Of a DNA stretch of 64,000 bases, positions 22,060-32,704 are shown piece by piece. The position numbers were made by a program, and so were the translations under genes. Numbering within the stretch: the stretch's first letter is position 1; every line of letters starts with the position of its first letter. The notes under the pieces are model-generated. The model was not told the origin of the DNA. It did no database searches and worked only from the letters and a program-made list of their open reading frames with translations. This stretch comes from Orobanche coerulescens (taxonomy: Eukaryota > Streptophyta > Magnoliopsida > Lamiales > Orobanchaceae). The DNA lies in the NCBI GenBank assembly GCA_033398695.1, contig CM065818.1:80844092-80908091 (forward strand), written 5' to 3'.

Positions 22060-24094
22060 GGAGTGTCGGTCGATCAAGCGAAGATCGAAGCAATTAAGTC
22101 ATGGCCAGTTCCCATTACAGTGATGGAGGTTAGATCGTTCCATGGACTAGCTTCATTTTACCGAAGATTCATTCGAGACTTCAGTACCATTGCAAGCCCA
22201 ATAACCGAATGTTTGAAGAAGGGCACGTTTAATTGGAGCAGGGCTGCTCAGGAGTCATTTGCAAAGTTGAAGGTGAAGTTGTGCGAAGCACCAATCTTAG
22301 CATTACCCGATTTTTCGCAACCGTTTGAGGTGGAATGTGATGCTAGCGGAGTGGGCATTGGAGCGGTTCTCATTCAGGGAAAGCGACCTATTGCTTATTT
22401 TTCCGAGAAGTTAAACGGTGCTCGTCTGAATTATTGTACCTACGACAAGGAGTTTTATGCGATTGTGAGGGCCCTAGATCATTGGAGTCACTATCTTCGG
22501 CCAAAGCATTTCATCATACACTCGGACCATGAATCTTTGAAGTACATTAACGGGCAACACAAGTTAAGTCCCAGGCATGCGAAGTGGGTGGAATTCTTAC
22601 AATCATTTCACTTCTCATCAAAGTATAAGGATGGCAAGAGCAATATTGTGGCAGATGCATTGTCTAGGCGTTATGCCTTACTAGCCACTCTTGATGTTCG
22701 TTTGCTTGGATTCGATACAGTAAAGGAGTATTACGAAGGTGATGCGGATTTTGGCGAGACCTTCGCCCGGTGCAAACCAGGCCCGGTGGGAGAATTTTCG
22801 ATACAGGAGGGCTTTCTTTTTAAGGGAAATCGTCTTTGTCTACCCGTGCACACGATTCGCGAATTGCCGATTCGAGAGGCTCATGGGGAGGTTTGGTGGC
22901 CACTTCGGTTCGGCCAAGACATTAGAAGTGCTTAAGGAACATTTTTACTGGCCAAGGATGCAGGGGGATGTTAATAATATAATCAGTAAATGTGTGACGT
23001 GCCATGTTGCGAAAAGTTCGTTCAAATCAGGAGTCTACACACCTTTACCGATTCCGGAGAGGCCGTGGGAAGATGTCTCAATGGATTTCATTGTGGCTTT
23101 GCCTCGAACCCAACGAGGTAAGGATGCGATTATGGTGGTCATCGATCGTTTTTCAAAGATGGCTCATTTTGTTCCTTGTCACAAAACCGATGATGCGAGT
23201 AATGTTGTTGACCTGTATTTCCGAGAGGTAGTGCGATTACATGCAGTTCCGAAAACTATTGTTTCGGACCGAGACTCAAAGTTTCTAAGCTACTTTTGGA
23301 ACACATTATGGAGGAAGGTGGGAACCAAGCTTTTGGTTAATACTTCACATCATCCTCAAACCGACGGACAAACTGAAGTAACGAATCGAACATTGGGGAC
23401 GCTGTTGCGAGGCTTGGTGAGCAAGACACAAAAGGATCGATACGAAACGGCACATGCGGAGTTTGCTTATAATCGATCTCCTACTCATGCCACTGCACAC
23501 TCTCCATTTGAAGTAGTTTACGGGTTGAATCCTTACATGCCGCTAGACCTAATCCCACTACCAAGTGACAAATTGGTGCATACGGATGCGGAGTCAAAAC
23601 TAAAATCAATGATGAAATTACACGAACAGGTGCGGGATCGAATCAAGGAAATAAACGAGGCGTACAAAAGGAAGTCGAATAAGCAAAGAAGGCAGAGACT
23701 ATTCGAGGTTGGAGATTTAGTTTGGTTACATTTGAGGAAGGAACGATTCCCGAGTAAGCGTAAGAACAAGCTAATGCCACGAGCTGAGGGACCATTTAAA
23801 ATAATTGCGAAGGTGAATGACAATGCTTGCAAGTTGGAACTTCCGGGTGACTATGGAGTGCATGCTACTTTCAACATAGGTGATCTTTCTCCTTATCTTG
23901 ATGATGACGGGATTGCAGAATTGAGGACAATTCCTCTTAAAGGTGGAGGGGATGATACGAAGCCGAATACTCCAAGCGAAGAAGATGAAGTAAGAATTGA
24001 CGTAAAACACCTCGATCGCACTACAACCTACTTAGGCGAGAAAACAGAAACGAGGCACGAAGTTACCTTGATAGTCGGAATTGGAATAACTTAA
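22060..24094 (+). pseudogene. Fam1 copy C gag-pol, 3' part (RT end, RNase H, integrase)
   Basis: The sequence resumes copy C at [15 protein letters not shown] after the GGAGT duplication. RNase H is open here; the two stops of copies A and B are absent (CAA and CAG are kept). A small indel near 22890 shifts the frame before the integrase zinc region. From about 22905 to 24094 integrase is open through [35 protein letters not shown] and the LTR-encoded tail to TAA. Confidence 0.9.
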
Positions 24095-24914
24095 GGCAAA
24101 TTGCAACTTGGGAGGGGGAAAAGGTCCAAGTGGTAGCTAAACAAAGAATTTTCAGCATTTCTTTATTATAAAGGCAGCAGGATTCTTGGCAACTTGTTAT
24201 ATGAAAAAGCGGCTGTCAAACTTCAACTTGGAGACAAGACCCAACTTTTACTTTTGTCAACAAGTGACATGAAGAACCTTTTATTATCCTTTCATTATTT
24301 TAAAGAACAGCTTGTAATAGTTTAAGTTATTTTGTCAGGCCACTTTTTCCTATAAATAGTGGCAGTAGAGTTGTAATAGAAGATTATTGAATGTTGAAGA
24401 ATTAAGAACACTTTGTGTTTTTCCCTGGTGAATGCTTTTCATCAAAACTTGGTTTTTATTCGACGCGTTTCGAATACTAATCTGATTGATTCTCAATAGG
24501 TCTTGAGGAGAAATCACTTTCTCAAATTATAGGTCTAATTTGATAAAACATCTGTTTATATCTTGTTTCGATATTCTGTTTATTTTTCGATACAGTTGTA
24601 TACTTGTCCGATATTTCGCATAAAGTGTTGTTCGATCCTTCGAACTTATTTCCTGTTTTAACTTTGTTTCCGTCCAAAACGTGCTGTTTCGAGTGTCGCT
24701 GTTTGGCGGTGGACTATTTCGAGTCACTTTCCAGTTGGCCAAATTCCTATCCTGTTGCTGTATCGAATTACCGTCTTCATCAATTATCAGTATTGTTGCT
24801 GTAGCGAGTGGTTGTCACCAGTTCCCGACAGTTTCTTGCCGATAGCTTCCGCTCGTCAAAAAGTCTTCCGCTGTATCGATAGCGAATTCGCATAACCAGC
24901 GAGAATTCGTATCA
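23953..24914 (+). repeat. Fam1 LTR5, 3' LTR of copy C
   Basis: This 962-bp LTR runs TGATACGAAGCC to GAATTCGTATCA and ends the Fam1 array. It is followed by GTAACACTCG of a Fam5 LTR and not by TAAG, so no further internal region follows. Hairpin 2 (24520-24545) has one mismatch in its first arm. Confidence 0.92.
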
Positions 24915-25987
24915 GTAACACTCGTAAGATATAAACGAAAGTAGGGCAATTCGACTTACATAAACAAGAGCAATATGAATGATTTATCAAACTAGACCTA
25001 TAGTTTGATAAGATAATATTCCCTCAAGACCTATTGAGAATCGATTCGATTAAAACTCGAAAACGCGTCGAATTATAACCAAGGTTTCGATGAAAAGCAT
25101 TCACCAAGAAAACACAAGTGTATTCTTATTTCTTCAACATACAATGTCTTAGGAAAGCATGAACAAGACTACTTATAGCAATGTAGTCTTCTAAGCAACT
25201 AAGGAATAAAACAAGATCACATGATCTTGAAATGAAAAACAAAACATCAAAATAAAATACAAATGAATCAAATGATAGGGAGGGGGAATCACACAACAAA
25301 ATGATTATAAGTCACCCCACATAACATGCAAGTTTAATCATGACATGTGAGGGGAGGGAAAACAACAAAAAAACACAAAAAAAATCAGCAATAATGTGAG
25401 TTTGCTGGCTGTCGGACACGGCCCGTGCCGATCGGCACGGCTGCGGCGGCATGTGCGGGCGCACATGTTCGGCAGGACTCGACCGTGTCGCCTGGCAAGG
25501 TCGGGTTGGTCGGGCAGCGGGAATTTACTTATCCGGAAGAGTGTGACTCGGCCGTGTTGCCTGACACGGTCGGGTTGTGTCAGCACGGGCCGTGTGGACG
25601 ACACGGCCGGGTTCGGTCGGTAGTGAGATTTCCCTATTTAGGACATCTCGGCACGGGCCATGTCGGATGACACGGCCGGGTTCGGTCGGCAGCGATCGGC
25701 CAGTTCCGGCAGGTGGTGGTCGGCAGCGATCGGCCAGTTCCGGCAGGTGGTGATTTTTCCGGCAGGTGGTGATTTTTCCGGCAGTTCGTCCATTTTTCGG
25801 CCGATTGTCGACCTTCCGGCATAGCATGACACGGGCCGTGTTATATGATACAGCTGAGACAGAGACTCCACGTCTTATGTCCGTTTTCCCGCCTAAATAC
25901 GTAGTAATCTGTGCATGGCGTGTTGTAAGGTCAATTACGTCGATCCTTACTTTGTCTTCTGCATTTGACACGATTGATTCCGTATCA
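24915..25987 (-). repeat. Fam5 LTR, minus strand, lacking its 3' end
   Basis: Read on the minus strand it begins TGATACGGAATC at 25987 and codes for a pol-tail relative (KVRIDVIDL, TTYLGGKTDIRRGVSVS), so its parent had the same pol/LTR overlap. The twin hairpins are at 25023-25038 and 24985-25010. The part from about 24915 to 25140 matches the Fam4 LTR. About the last 85 bases known from Fam4 are missing at the joint with Fam1 LTR5. The middle (25400-25840) is rich in G and C, with repeated CACGGGCCGTG-like inverted motifs and a tandem repeat around 25690-25770. No purine tract precedes it, so it is a 5' or solo LTR. Confidence 0.8.
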
Positions 25988-27060
25988 CTCACGAATTGAT
26001 TGTCTCGTGGGCACAGTCCAATGTGAGGCCAACAACCAACACACGACTTTATATGTGCCCGACATGAAAATCCTACACATACCAACCGGCACGCCAGTAT
26101 AACCCGTAATGCAACGATATAACAAAAGTGACATCGAAAATCAATAATGACTCACCAAGATGAAATGATAGTGAAATGAATGACAATTCAATGAAATGAT
26201 TGGAACCGTCGTTCCTAGTGAATGAAGTGATCAAGTGACAATTACAAGTCTCAATACGGTTAGTACTTTATGAATGAATTATGATTATGAATGAACAACA
26301 ACGAAAGGAGTGAATATCCTTTTAACTGAGTAAGAATTAACTTACACAACACCGGTGAACAATGTCCTTCCACGAACAACGTCCTAAATGAAATGTCGGT
26401 TGCTCGAACAACCTTGAATGACAATTACCAACAAACGCTCAATATACGTATCAACCACGATTATAACCAACTCAAATGTTGATACAATAATATCCGAACT
26501 CAAAGATGCACTCAAACGAATACGTAGTAGACATCCTACCCGTGGGTTACAACCAACCCCAAATTATCGAACCCAACTTCCAAAAGATTGATTCAAACAA
26601 GGAAAACAATATTAATGACATCAATAATCCAATAGGAATCCACAATTCAAGATTACGACAACATCAATCGGAAAATCCACAGATTAACCGAAGTCAACCC
26701 CAAGGGTTCTTGAAATAATCCCAACAATTCATGAAATCCGAATTATACAACAATAAATCCGTAGGAATACATTCATCTAAGGTAGATAATCCATATCTAA
26801 CGTATTCCAACAACAATCCAAGCTTACACGAAGAAATCGGAAGGAAAAACTCAAAATCTGGAATTCTATATCCAAGAGATTAATACCTTGATTATGATGT
26901 TTGAAGGTGATGAAATGATGATTACTCCGGATTATATGCTTGAAGATGATGACTGATGATTACCCCTCGAAGAATACTCTCCAAATCGCTCCAAATCGCT
27001 CGGAACCGATGAGAGGAAGAGAAGAAATGACAAATGACGAAATCTGGGCTACACTGTCCA

Positions 27061-27068
27061 ATTTATAG
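27061..27068 (-). promoter_or_regulatory. TATA-like box of LTR K1
   Basis: On the minus strand CTATAAAT stands 11 bases downstream of the last palindrome of the array. Its place relative to the array matches the other two palindrome-bearing LTRs. Confidence 0.5.
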
Positions 27069-27079
27069 AAATCCCAGTT

Positions 27080-27687
27080 TAGCGCGCGCTAGCCCCAGTG
27101 TTTAGCGTGCGCTAACGGGTGTTTTGGGTAGTCCAGTACCCACTGTCTGAAAACGGTAGCGTGTGCTACGTACCTCTTGTAGCGTGCGCTACGGATGTAC
27201 ACTTAGCGTGCGCTAACCCCAAATGTTAGCGTGCGCTAACGAATTATCTGATGCCCAGTACTGGAGTCCAGAACCTTCTGTCCTCTGATCTAATCGCGGT
27301 AGCGTACGCTACATTCAATAATTAGCGTGCGTTACTACACCATTTGCGTACGCTAAAACCACTCATAGCGTGCGCTATGAATTAATCCAAATCAGTCCAG
27401 TAGCCACTGGACTCAACCTGATCCGACCTTAGCGCGCGCTACACCGACTGCATAGCGTGCGCTACTCCAGCTCACTAGTGCGCGCTACACCGACTGCATA
27501 GCGTGCGCTACTCCAGCTCACTAGTGCGCGCTACTTACCATTCGTAGCGTGCGCTACTTACAATCTAGCTGCGATCGGTGCCTTACGGGTGCTGCTCAAC
27601 TACACTAGCGTGCGCTAGTGTTGAGAGGTGGCGTGCGCTACCCGTACTCAATTAGCGCACGCTAAAGAGAGTATGTAGCGTGCGCTA
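27080..27687. repeat. Array of about 20 palindromic TAGCGTGCGCTA motifs
   Basis: The 12-bp near-palindrome TAGCGTGCGCTA or a close variant (TAGCGCGCGCTA, TAGCGTACGCTA, TAGTGCGCGCTA) occurs at 27080, 27103, 27157, 27180, 27204, 27227, 27300, 27323, 27344, 27366, 27430, 27453, 27476, 27499, 27522, 27545, 27606, 27629, 27653 and 27676. Spacing is often about 23 bases, with larger gaps. A 46-bp unit holding two motifs is repeated in tandem from 27430 (next at 27476). The intervening sequence is not conserved. Confidence 0.9.
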
Positions 27688-27903
27688 CTCCTCACACATA
27701 GCACACTATGAAATGACAATGGTGATAAACACGGCATGAAACTCCATCTTGATTGATGATGATTGACGACTGATACGCGATACAATTACTGTGAACGATG
27801 AATACAATGATTAAATATGAGTAACAAATGATCATTAATGAGTGAAAATTACAGAATGATAAGTACTGAATGATAATGACTGAATTACAACTGGGTATTA
27901 CAT

Positions 27904-28208
27904 ATGCCGTATACTTTTTTGTTACCGAGCGGTTGGTATTACTTGCTCGTTGATTGATACGTGTTGGTATCGTACTACCGCGTATGTTGTACTCTATTGG
28001 TTTAATGATATCGGTTGAAGTATCTACATCTAATGGGATTGCCATTTTTTTAAGGCCTTTGACGTCTGCCCATTAGTCTAAGTTGGCCTTAGAAGGGTCT
28101 CGTCCCCGCGTTGCATATCAGGTTCTTGACTCGGGATTTTCTTTAATAATTTTTTAGAAGGTACAAACTATGGGGCATATAGTACAACATCTACAAACAT
28201 AAGGTGCA
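27904..28208. other. No recognised feature
   Basis: This is mixed-composition sequence between the start of LTR K1 and a possible DNA-transposon scrap. I see no reading frame, repeat or terminal motif that I can name. Confidence 0.5.
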
Positions 28209-28556
28209 ATGTGCAGATGTTATACTTTATGCTTCGACCATTGTGCTGTGACTGGAGGGTTTATAGTGGTAGATGAGTGCTCTCTGATACTAGTTATATA
28301 TTTTGAAAGGGTGCTCGAGCTGCGTACAGCGAGTCCGCAACTATTGATGTATTTAGAATATGGAACAATAAAACAACAACCACCATGGAAATACTCTTGG
28401 ATAGTTAAACCTGATTGGGATAAGTTCGTGGACTACTGCACTTCTGAGGAGTTCAAGGTAGCAGACTTCATTTCTCCCTTACAGTTCTATTTTAAGAATA
28501 TAGCTTTTGATGTCTTCACCGGCATAATTTTCATCGGCATATTGAAGTTTACATAA
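28209..28556 (+). pseudogene. Possible plant DNA-transposon fragment
   Basis: The 115-residue frame holds PPWKYSWIVKPDWDKFVDYC followed by TSEEF. This resembles the short W-x-x-F-V segment in proteins of plant En/Spm (CACTA) transposons, where a line such as W-D-x-F-V-x-x-x-x-S-x-x-F is common. Nothing on either side supports it: no terminal CACTA and no further domain. The N-terminal half shows no similarity I recognise. It may be chance. Confidence 0.3.
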
Positions 28557-28925
28557 TCAGGTCTCTAGAATTAAAATCCACATAATCAGGTCTGTAATTA
28601 TCATTTACTTGTTTTAAAAGTGAACTTCGAGCTAAACATCAGCATAAATGATTCATAGAGCTTTTTGTTCACAGTCTAAGAGTTGTGTGGGTCGTATTGT
28701 CTGTTACCATTAACTTTGACTCGAGTAACATCTGGTTTTAGACTCTTTAGGTAAATAATATTTTAGTGTACATCAAATTCGTGTACTTATCCGACAACTT
28801 GCATTTACATGAAGTTTGATAATTGCCACTATCTAAAACTCTATTAAGCTTTGTTCAAGTGAAAGGAGCCTGTCCGATGTTTTGAACACCTTATCCAATT
28901 TCGCTAAGTATTTTACCTGCTTGTC
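28557..28925. other. AT-rich spacer, no recognised feature
   Basis: No frame or repeat stands out. It may be decayed copia sequence upstream of the recognisable part, but I cannot show that. Confidence 0.5.
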
Positions 28926-29658
28926 ATGTTACTGATATATCTAACACCTTATCAAAGTGAGGAAGACAAAAGAGAGATGAGTAACGTACCCTATGCCTCG
29001 GCAGTGGGTAGCCTCATGTACGCTATGTTGTGCACGAGACCGGACTTAGCTTATGCTGTTAGTATGGTAAGTCGTTTTCAAGCAAACCCGGGAAGGGAAC
29101 ACTGGACTGCTGTCAAGAACATTCTTAAGTACTTAAGAAGGAGTAGAGATATGGTTCTTACTTACGGTGGTGGAGAACTGAAGGTGGTTGGATTCACCGA
29201 TTCTGATTTCAGGGACGACTCTAAGACGTCATCTGGGTATTTGGTTACTCTCAATGGAGGAACAGTATCTTGGAAAAGCTCCAAGCAAAGCGCTACTGCA
29301 GATTCCACCTGCCAAGCAGAGTACCAAGCTGCCTTAGAGGCTTGCAAGGAAGCATTTTGGATGCAGAAGTTTGTGCAAGAACTTCAATTGGTACCTATTG
29401 TGGAGCTGCCTATATCACTATTTTGTGAGGAAATCTGTATATACAACGGTTTTCCCCTGTGTGCAAGCCAAGGAGCCAAGGGATCACTACAACACTAAAC
29501 ATATAGATAGAATGTATCACATCATTCGAGAGATGGTTGAAAAAGAAAATGTTTCGTTCAAAAGAGTAGACTCGGAGGACAATGTCTCTAACCTGCTGAC
29601 TAAGCCGTTATCTCAGGCTGTCTTGGAAAGTCATCTGAAGAACATGGGAATTGGATAA
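28926..29658 (+). pseudogene. Ty1/copia pol 3' end (end of RT, RNase H)
   Basis: The frame reads PYASAVGSLMYAMLCTRPDL, a strongly conserved copia segment, then GFTDSDFRDDSKTSSGYL and SKQSATADSTCQAEYQAA of RNase H. Near 29400 the frame changes and the C-terminus continues as NTKHIDRMYHIIREMVE and NLLTKPLSQ to the stop near 29658. Upstream RT, integrase, protease and gag are absent. Confidence 0.9.
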
Positions 29659-29691
29659 CATGATGTACAGCATTGAGTGCAAGTGGGAGGT

Positions 29692-30019
29692 TGTTAGGAA
29701 TATGCCCTCGATTGCCACTCGGGGGATAAGAGAGAAGGGGCATTGTACTTGTAATTATGGAATTATCAATTAAAAGGCAAAATGATTCATTCACTGTTTA
29801 TTGTATTTCAAATGCATTCTTGATTTGGTAAACATTGAAGTGAAGTCCATGTAAATAAGAGTGAACATTCCACTCTCGTTATGGGATAAGATAAAATGCA
29901 CTAGAAGTGTTTAAAGTTTATTTACATAAATCGCAAGTCGATAAACTTAAATGGGCATTAAGTTTTGAGTAAGACTTGTATAACTGATGCTAGGACGTGT
30001 GCTATCTTGATAGCATAGT
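29692..30019 (+). repeat. Copia LTR fragment
   Basis: TGTTAGGAATATGCCCTCG starts after the purine run AAGTGGGAGG, in the right place for the 3' LTR of the copia end at 28926-29658. It aligns over its length with 43226-43555. It stops where LTR K2 begins, so K2 probably inserted into it. Confidence 0.85.
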
Positions 30020-30529
30020 TGTAATATCCGCATTTTTTCTTCTTTTCCCGATGTTCCCATTTTGGTGTATTTTTGTTTTTAGCGACTCACTTGTAACCAT
30101 ATCGATGTTTTGAATCTATTTTATTCTTGGAGTTTCTCCATTTGGACGAGTTTCGGAGATGTTTTGATATTATTCCATTTTATGTTACGTATTATTGCAT
30201 GGACGTTCAATTCTCGTAGAACCCGTTCGATTTGGTAAATTCCTTGGTTGCACGAGTTCGTGTTGCGAGTTTTGGTTTGTTGATCCGACGTCGTATCACG
30301 ATTTTTGGACATTTGGGCCATTTTGTAATTTCCCTAAGTTATGAGGTAGTTTCCATCCTTGTATTTTTCGAACCCTCGGGTAGTCGGAATCACGTTTCAT
30401 TTTATCTCTTTAGTCGCTGGCTTGAATCCGTCGGAAGTGTATCCGTTGATAGTGGTTACGCCTTGTTATTTCCCGATCATTTCCTCGTCGAGAAGTGATT
30501 CAGATTTTTGCCTGCTGTCACAGGCCATG

Positions 30530-30838
30530 TTAGGGCCGTAAGCCGTATATGTTACGGCCGTAATACACGAGAGTTACGGCTGTAAGTTTTCCTTTATACG
30601 GCCGTAACAAGAGTTCATTTTTCTGCACTTTGGTCCAGTGAGGGGTTACGGGCGTAACATGCTAGAGTTACGGCCGTGAGAATTGTTATGGTCGTAACCT
30701 CATTTTGATACGGCCATATGTCGGCTTCCTCAGATTGCCCAGTTTCATTCCTGGGAACAGTTACGGATGTAAGGCAGGAGAGTTACGGCCGTATTGTTCC
30801 TATGTTACGGCCGTAAGTTATGGATGTTACGACCATAA
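30530..30838. repeat. Array of 12 palindromic TTACGGCCGTAA motifs
   Basis: The motif or a variant with one to three changes starts at 30530, 30552, 30574, 30596, 30646, 30668, 30686, 30708, 30761, 30783, 30805 and 30827. Many neighbours are 22 bases apart, about two helical turns. Linkers differ from each other. The array ends 10 bases before the TATA box. Confidence 0.9.
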
Positions 30839-30848
30839 CACCGGCCAG

Positions 30849-30857
30849 TATATAAAC
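30849..30857 (+). promoter_or_regulatory. TATA box of LTR K2
   Basis: TATATAAAC follows the palindrome array directly. Downstream comes CTCATTTCTCAACTCTCTC, a pyrimidine-rich leader start often seen in plant promoters. Confidence 0.6.
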
Positions 30858-31475
30858 AGGTAGCAGCCGTATTTTTCTCATTTCTCAACTCTCTCACATC
30901 TCTTCGCGATAGTAACGACTTGGAGAGCTAGGGTTCACCCGATTTTCGCCCAAACACCATTATAGGATTATATTCAAGCTTCATATCATCAACTTATCAC
31001 TAATAATTCATTGTTCATCGTCAAGTCAAGGTAAAATTTCCTAGAACCCTATTTTGGGAAAGATTTGGGGGTTTTCACGCTTTCGTCCGATCCGTTCTAT
31101 TTTGTTGGTTAATTCATGATGAATATGATTAATCTTATTGGTATTCTTAGTTTTCCTATGGATTTATGGTGTATTTCGTAGTATCTTTCGTTATCGAGAG
31201 GGTTTGGTTGTGGTCCGCCCTCGTTGTTGTTTTCGTATGAATATACATGAATCGTAGGCGGGTTTTCGGGTGTATTCCATTTCCGTAATCATTTAGAAGT
31301 GGTTGTGATTATATTATTCGAATCGTTAGGTTCGTTTCTGCCGGTTCCTCGCGGTCGTGTTTGATTCTTCACTTCCGTTCGTGTCGCCGTCTATTGATCG
31401 AGGCAAGTACCCTTATGAACTTACAATCTTAACATAGTAGTATTGCATGAGAATTGTGTGTGTGTGTGTATGCTC

Positions 31476-31605
31476 ACTATGGGTTAGACCCGACGGGGTC
31501 TCGGTAGGGGTCCACGGAGGGGTGGATCCGCGAGCTTGCTTTTAACCACTATGGGTTAGATCCGATGGGGTCTCGGTAGGGGTCCATGGAGGGGTGGATC
31601 CACGG
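31476..31605 (+). repeat. 72-bp tandem repeat in LTR K2
   Basis: Two units start ACTATGGGTTAGA at 31476 and 31548 and share GGGTCTCGGTAGGGGTCCA and GGAGGGGTGGATCC. The second unit is incomplete. It lies downstream of the TATA box, as does the 86-bp repeat of the solo LTR at 57997-61894. Confidence 0.85.
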
Positions 31606-31770
31606 TTAATTGTGGTGTATTTCATAAATGTGTTTTGATATTGGCGTTTCCAGAAATGTGTGTTTCAACCGATGTTTTTATTATTGCATGCTTTGACTAT
31701 ATGTATAAGATGTAAGTTGTTCATTTGGTTACTTGTACTAGCGTAATTGCTAACCCTTCTGGGGACCCGT

Positions 31771-32704
31771 TGATACGAATTGCGTATTAAGATGTACGTA
31801 AATTCGCCGGAAAATGCAGCGGTTATATTTATTTCCTTACAACACTCGTTTTTGTGTAACACTCGTAATATTCAACCGAAAGTAGGGCAATTCGGCTTTG
31901 TGAAAACACGAATAAAATGAAAGTAGATTATCAAACTAGACCTATAGTTTGATAAGACAATCTCTCCTCAAGACCTATTGAGAATTGATTAAATTACAAC
32001 TCGAAAACGCGTCGAATTATAATCGAAGTGTGCTGAAAATCATTCAACTAGAATACATAACATGTATTTCGTTTTTGCAAGCTTCAAGATGATTTATTCA
32101 AGGTTGAGGATGAGGCTATTATATAGCCATTACAACTTCCTAATAAGTTCAAACAAGATCACACAAAATCTAGCTAAAATACAAGCAAATAATAAACTAA
32201 GCTATCAAGACTTTAAAAAAATAAAAACAACACATGCTTGGTTTCTTTGAGTTTGGCCGTGGGTATCATGAAGGGAGGGAGGTCACCATCTATCTTATGT
32301 GATAAGTCTTTGACAAAGACTTTGAAAGCAACATCTTGTAGTCTTCCTCCCATGTGTTTCGGCCGAAGTGATAAGGTGGAGGGAAATCAAATCTCAAGTG
32401 TTGATATGGTGGACTTTGAAAATGGACACAAATATTGAAAGTAGTGGGGACAAAATCCTTCAAGGATGCATATCACAATCGGCCAAAATCTTCCCCATAT
32501 GGCCGATTTTGTATGCATGAGTATGCATACGTGTGCATGTTTTGATACGTCTAAGTTATCCCGGTTCCGATTATTAAGATCGTTCCCATTTCCGCGGATG
32601 TTTTCTCACCGAAGTACGTAGGTGCATGTGCATGCAACTTGGTATCGTCACCTACGTTGATTCTTACTTCGCTTACTTCGTTTGGAGATGCCGTAATCGC
32701 ATCA
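31771..32704 (-). repeat. Fam4 LTR (3' LTR), minus strand
   Basis: Read on the minus strand this 934-bp LTR runs TGATGCG (ending at 32704) to CGTATCA (31771), after the purine tract AAAGGGGGAGGAGA. The pol frame enters it by 154 bases and stops at 32551. The start TGATGCG is an altered form of TGATACG. Hairpins are at 31930-31983. It borders LTR K2 at 31770. Confidence 0.88.
31930..31983 (-). other. Twin TAGGTC-loop hairpins, Fam4 version
   Basis: On the minus strand hairpin 1 is CTCAA/TTGAG around TAGGTC. Hairpin 2 is TATCAAACTA/TAGTTTGATA around TAGGTC. Against Fam1, pair 8 changes from U-A to C-G, a change on both arms. Fam5 has the same form. Confidence 0.8.

Larger units (their letters stand above)
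25988..27903 (-). repeat. TGTAATACCC-type LTR, minus strand (copy K1), truncated at its 3' end
   Basis: On the minus strand it starts TGTAATACCCAGTTGTAA at 27903. The first 300 bases match the fragment at 36775-37090. U3 holds the palindrome array (27080-27687), followed by a TATA box (27068-27061). The rest, to 25988, is AT-rich without a reading frame I trust. It is cut by the start of the Fam5 LTR. LTRs starting TGTAAY of this size are common in Tekay-like Ty3/gypsy elements; the assignment is inference. Confidence 0.65.
30020..31770 (+). repeat. TGTAATATCC-type LTR, plus strand (copy K2), truncated at its 3' end
   Basis: It starts TGTAATATCCGCATTTTTTC. U3 carries the TTACGGCCGTAA array (30530-30838) and a TATA box (30849). 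The transcribed part holds a 72-bp tandem repeat (31476 on). It is cut at 31770 by the Fam4 LTR. Open frames in it are short and have no recognisable product. The lineage is not determined; a Tekay-like Ty3/gypsy LTR is the best guess. Confidence 0.65.

Noticed and set aside
25338..26085. Overlapping frames in the GC-rich part of Fam5 as a gene
   Set aside because: Their length comes from GC richness and tandem repeats. Only the first part is the LTR-encoded pol tail.
26506..26718. A 70-residue frame as a small gene
   Set aside because: It lies in the long AT-rich leader of LTR K1 and has asparagine-rich, low-complexity sequence with no context.
27080..27687. The regular palindrome spacing suggested a CRISPR-like array
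   Set aside because: Motifs are only 12 bp and imperfect, spacers are irregular and very short, there are no cas genes, and the setting is a plant LTR.
29162..29347. Minus-strand frame over copia RNase H
   Set aside because: It is a shadow of the conserved plus-strand RNase H frame.
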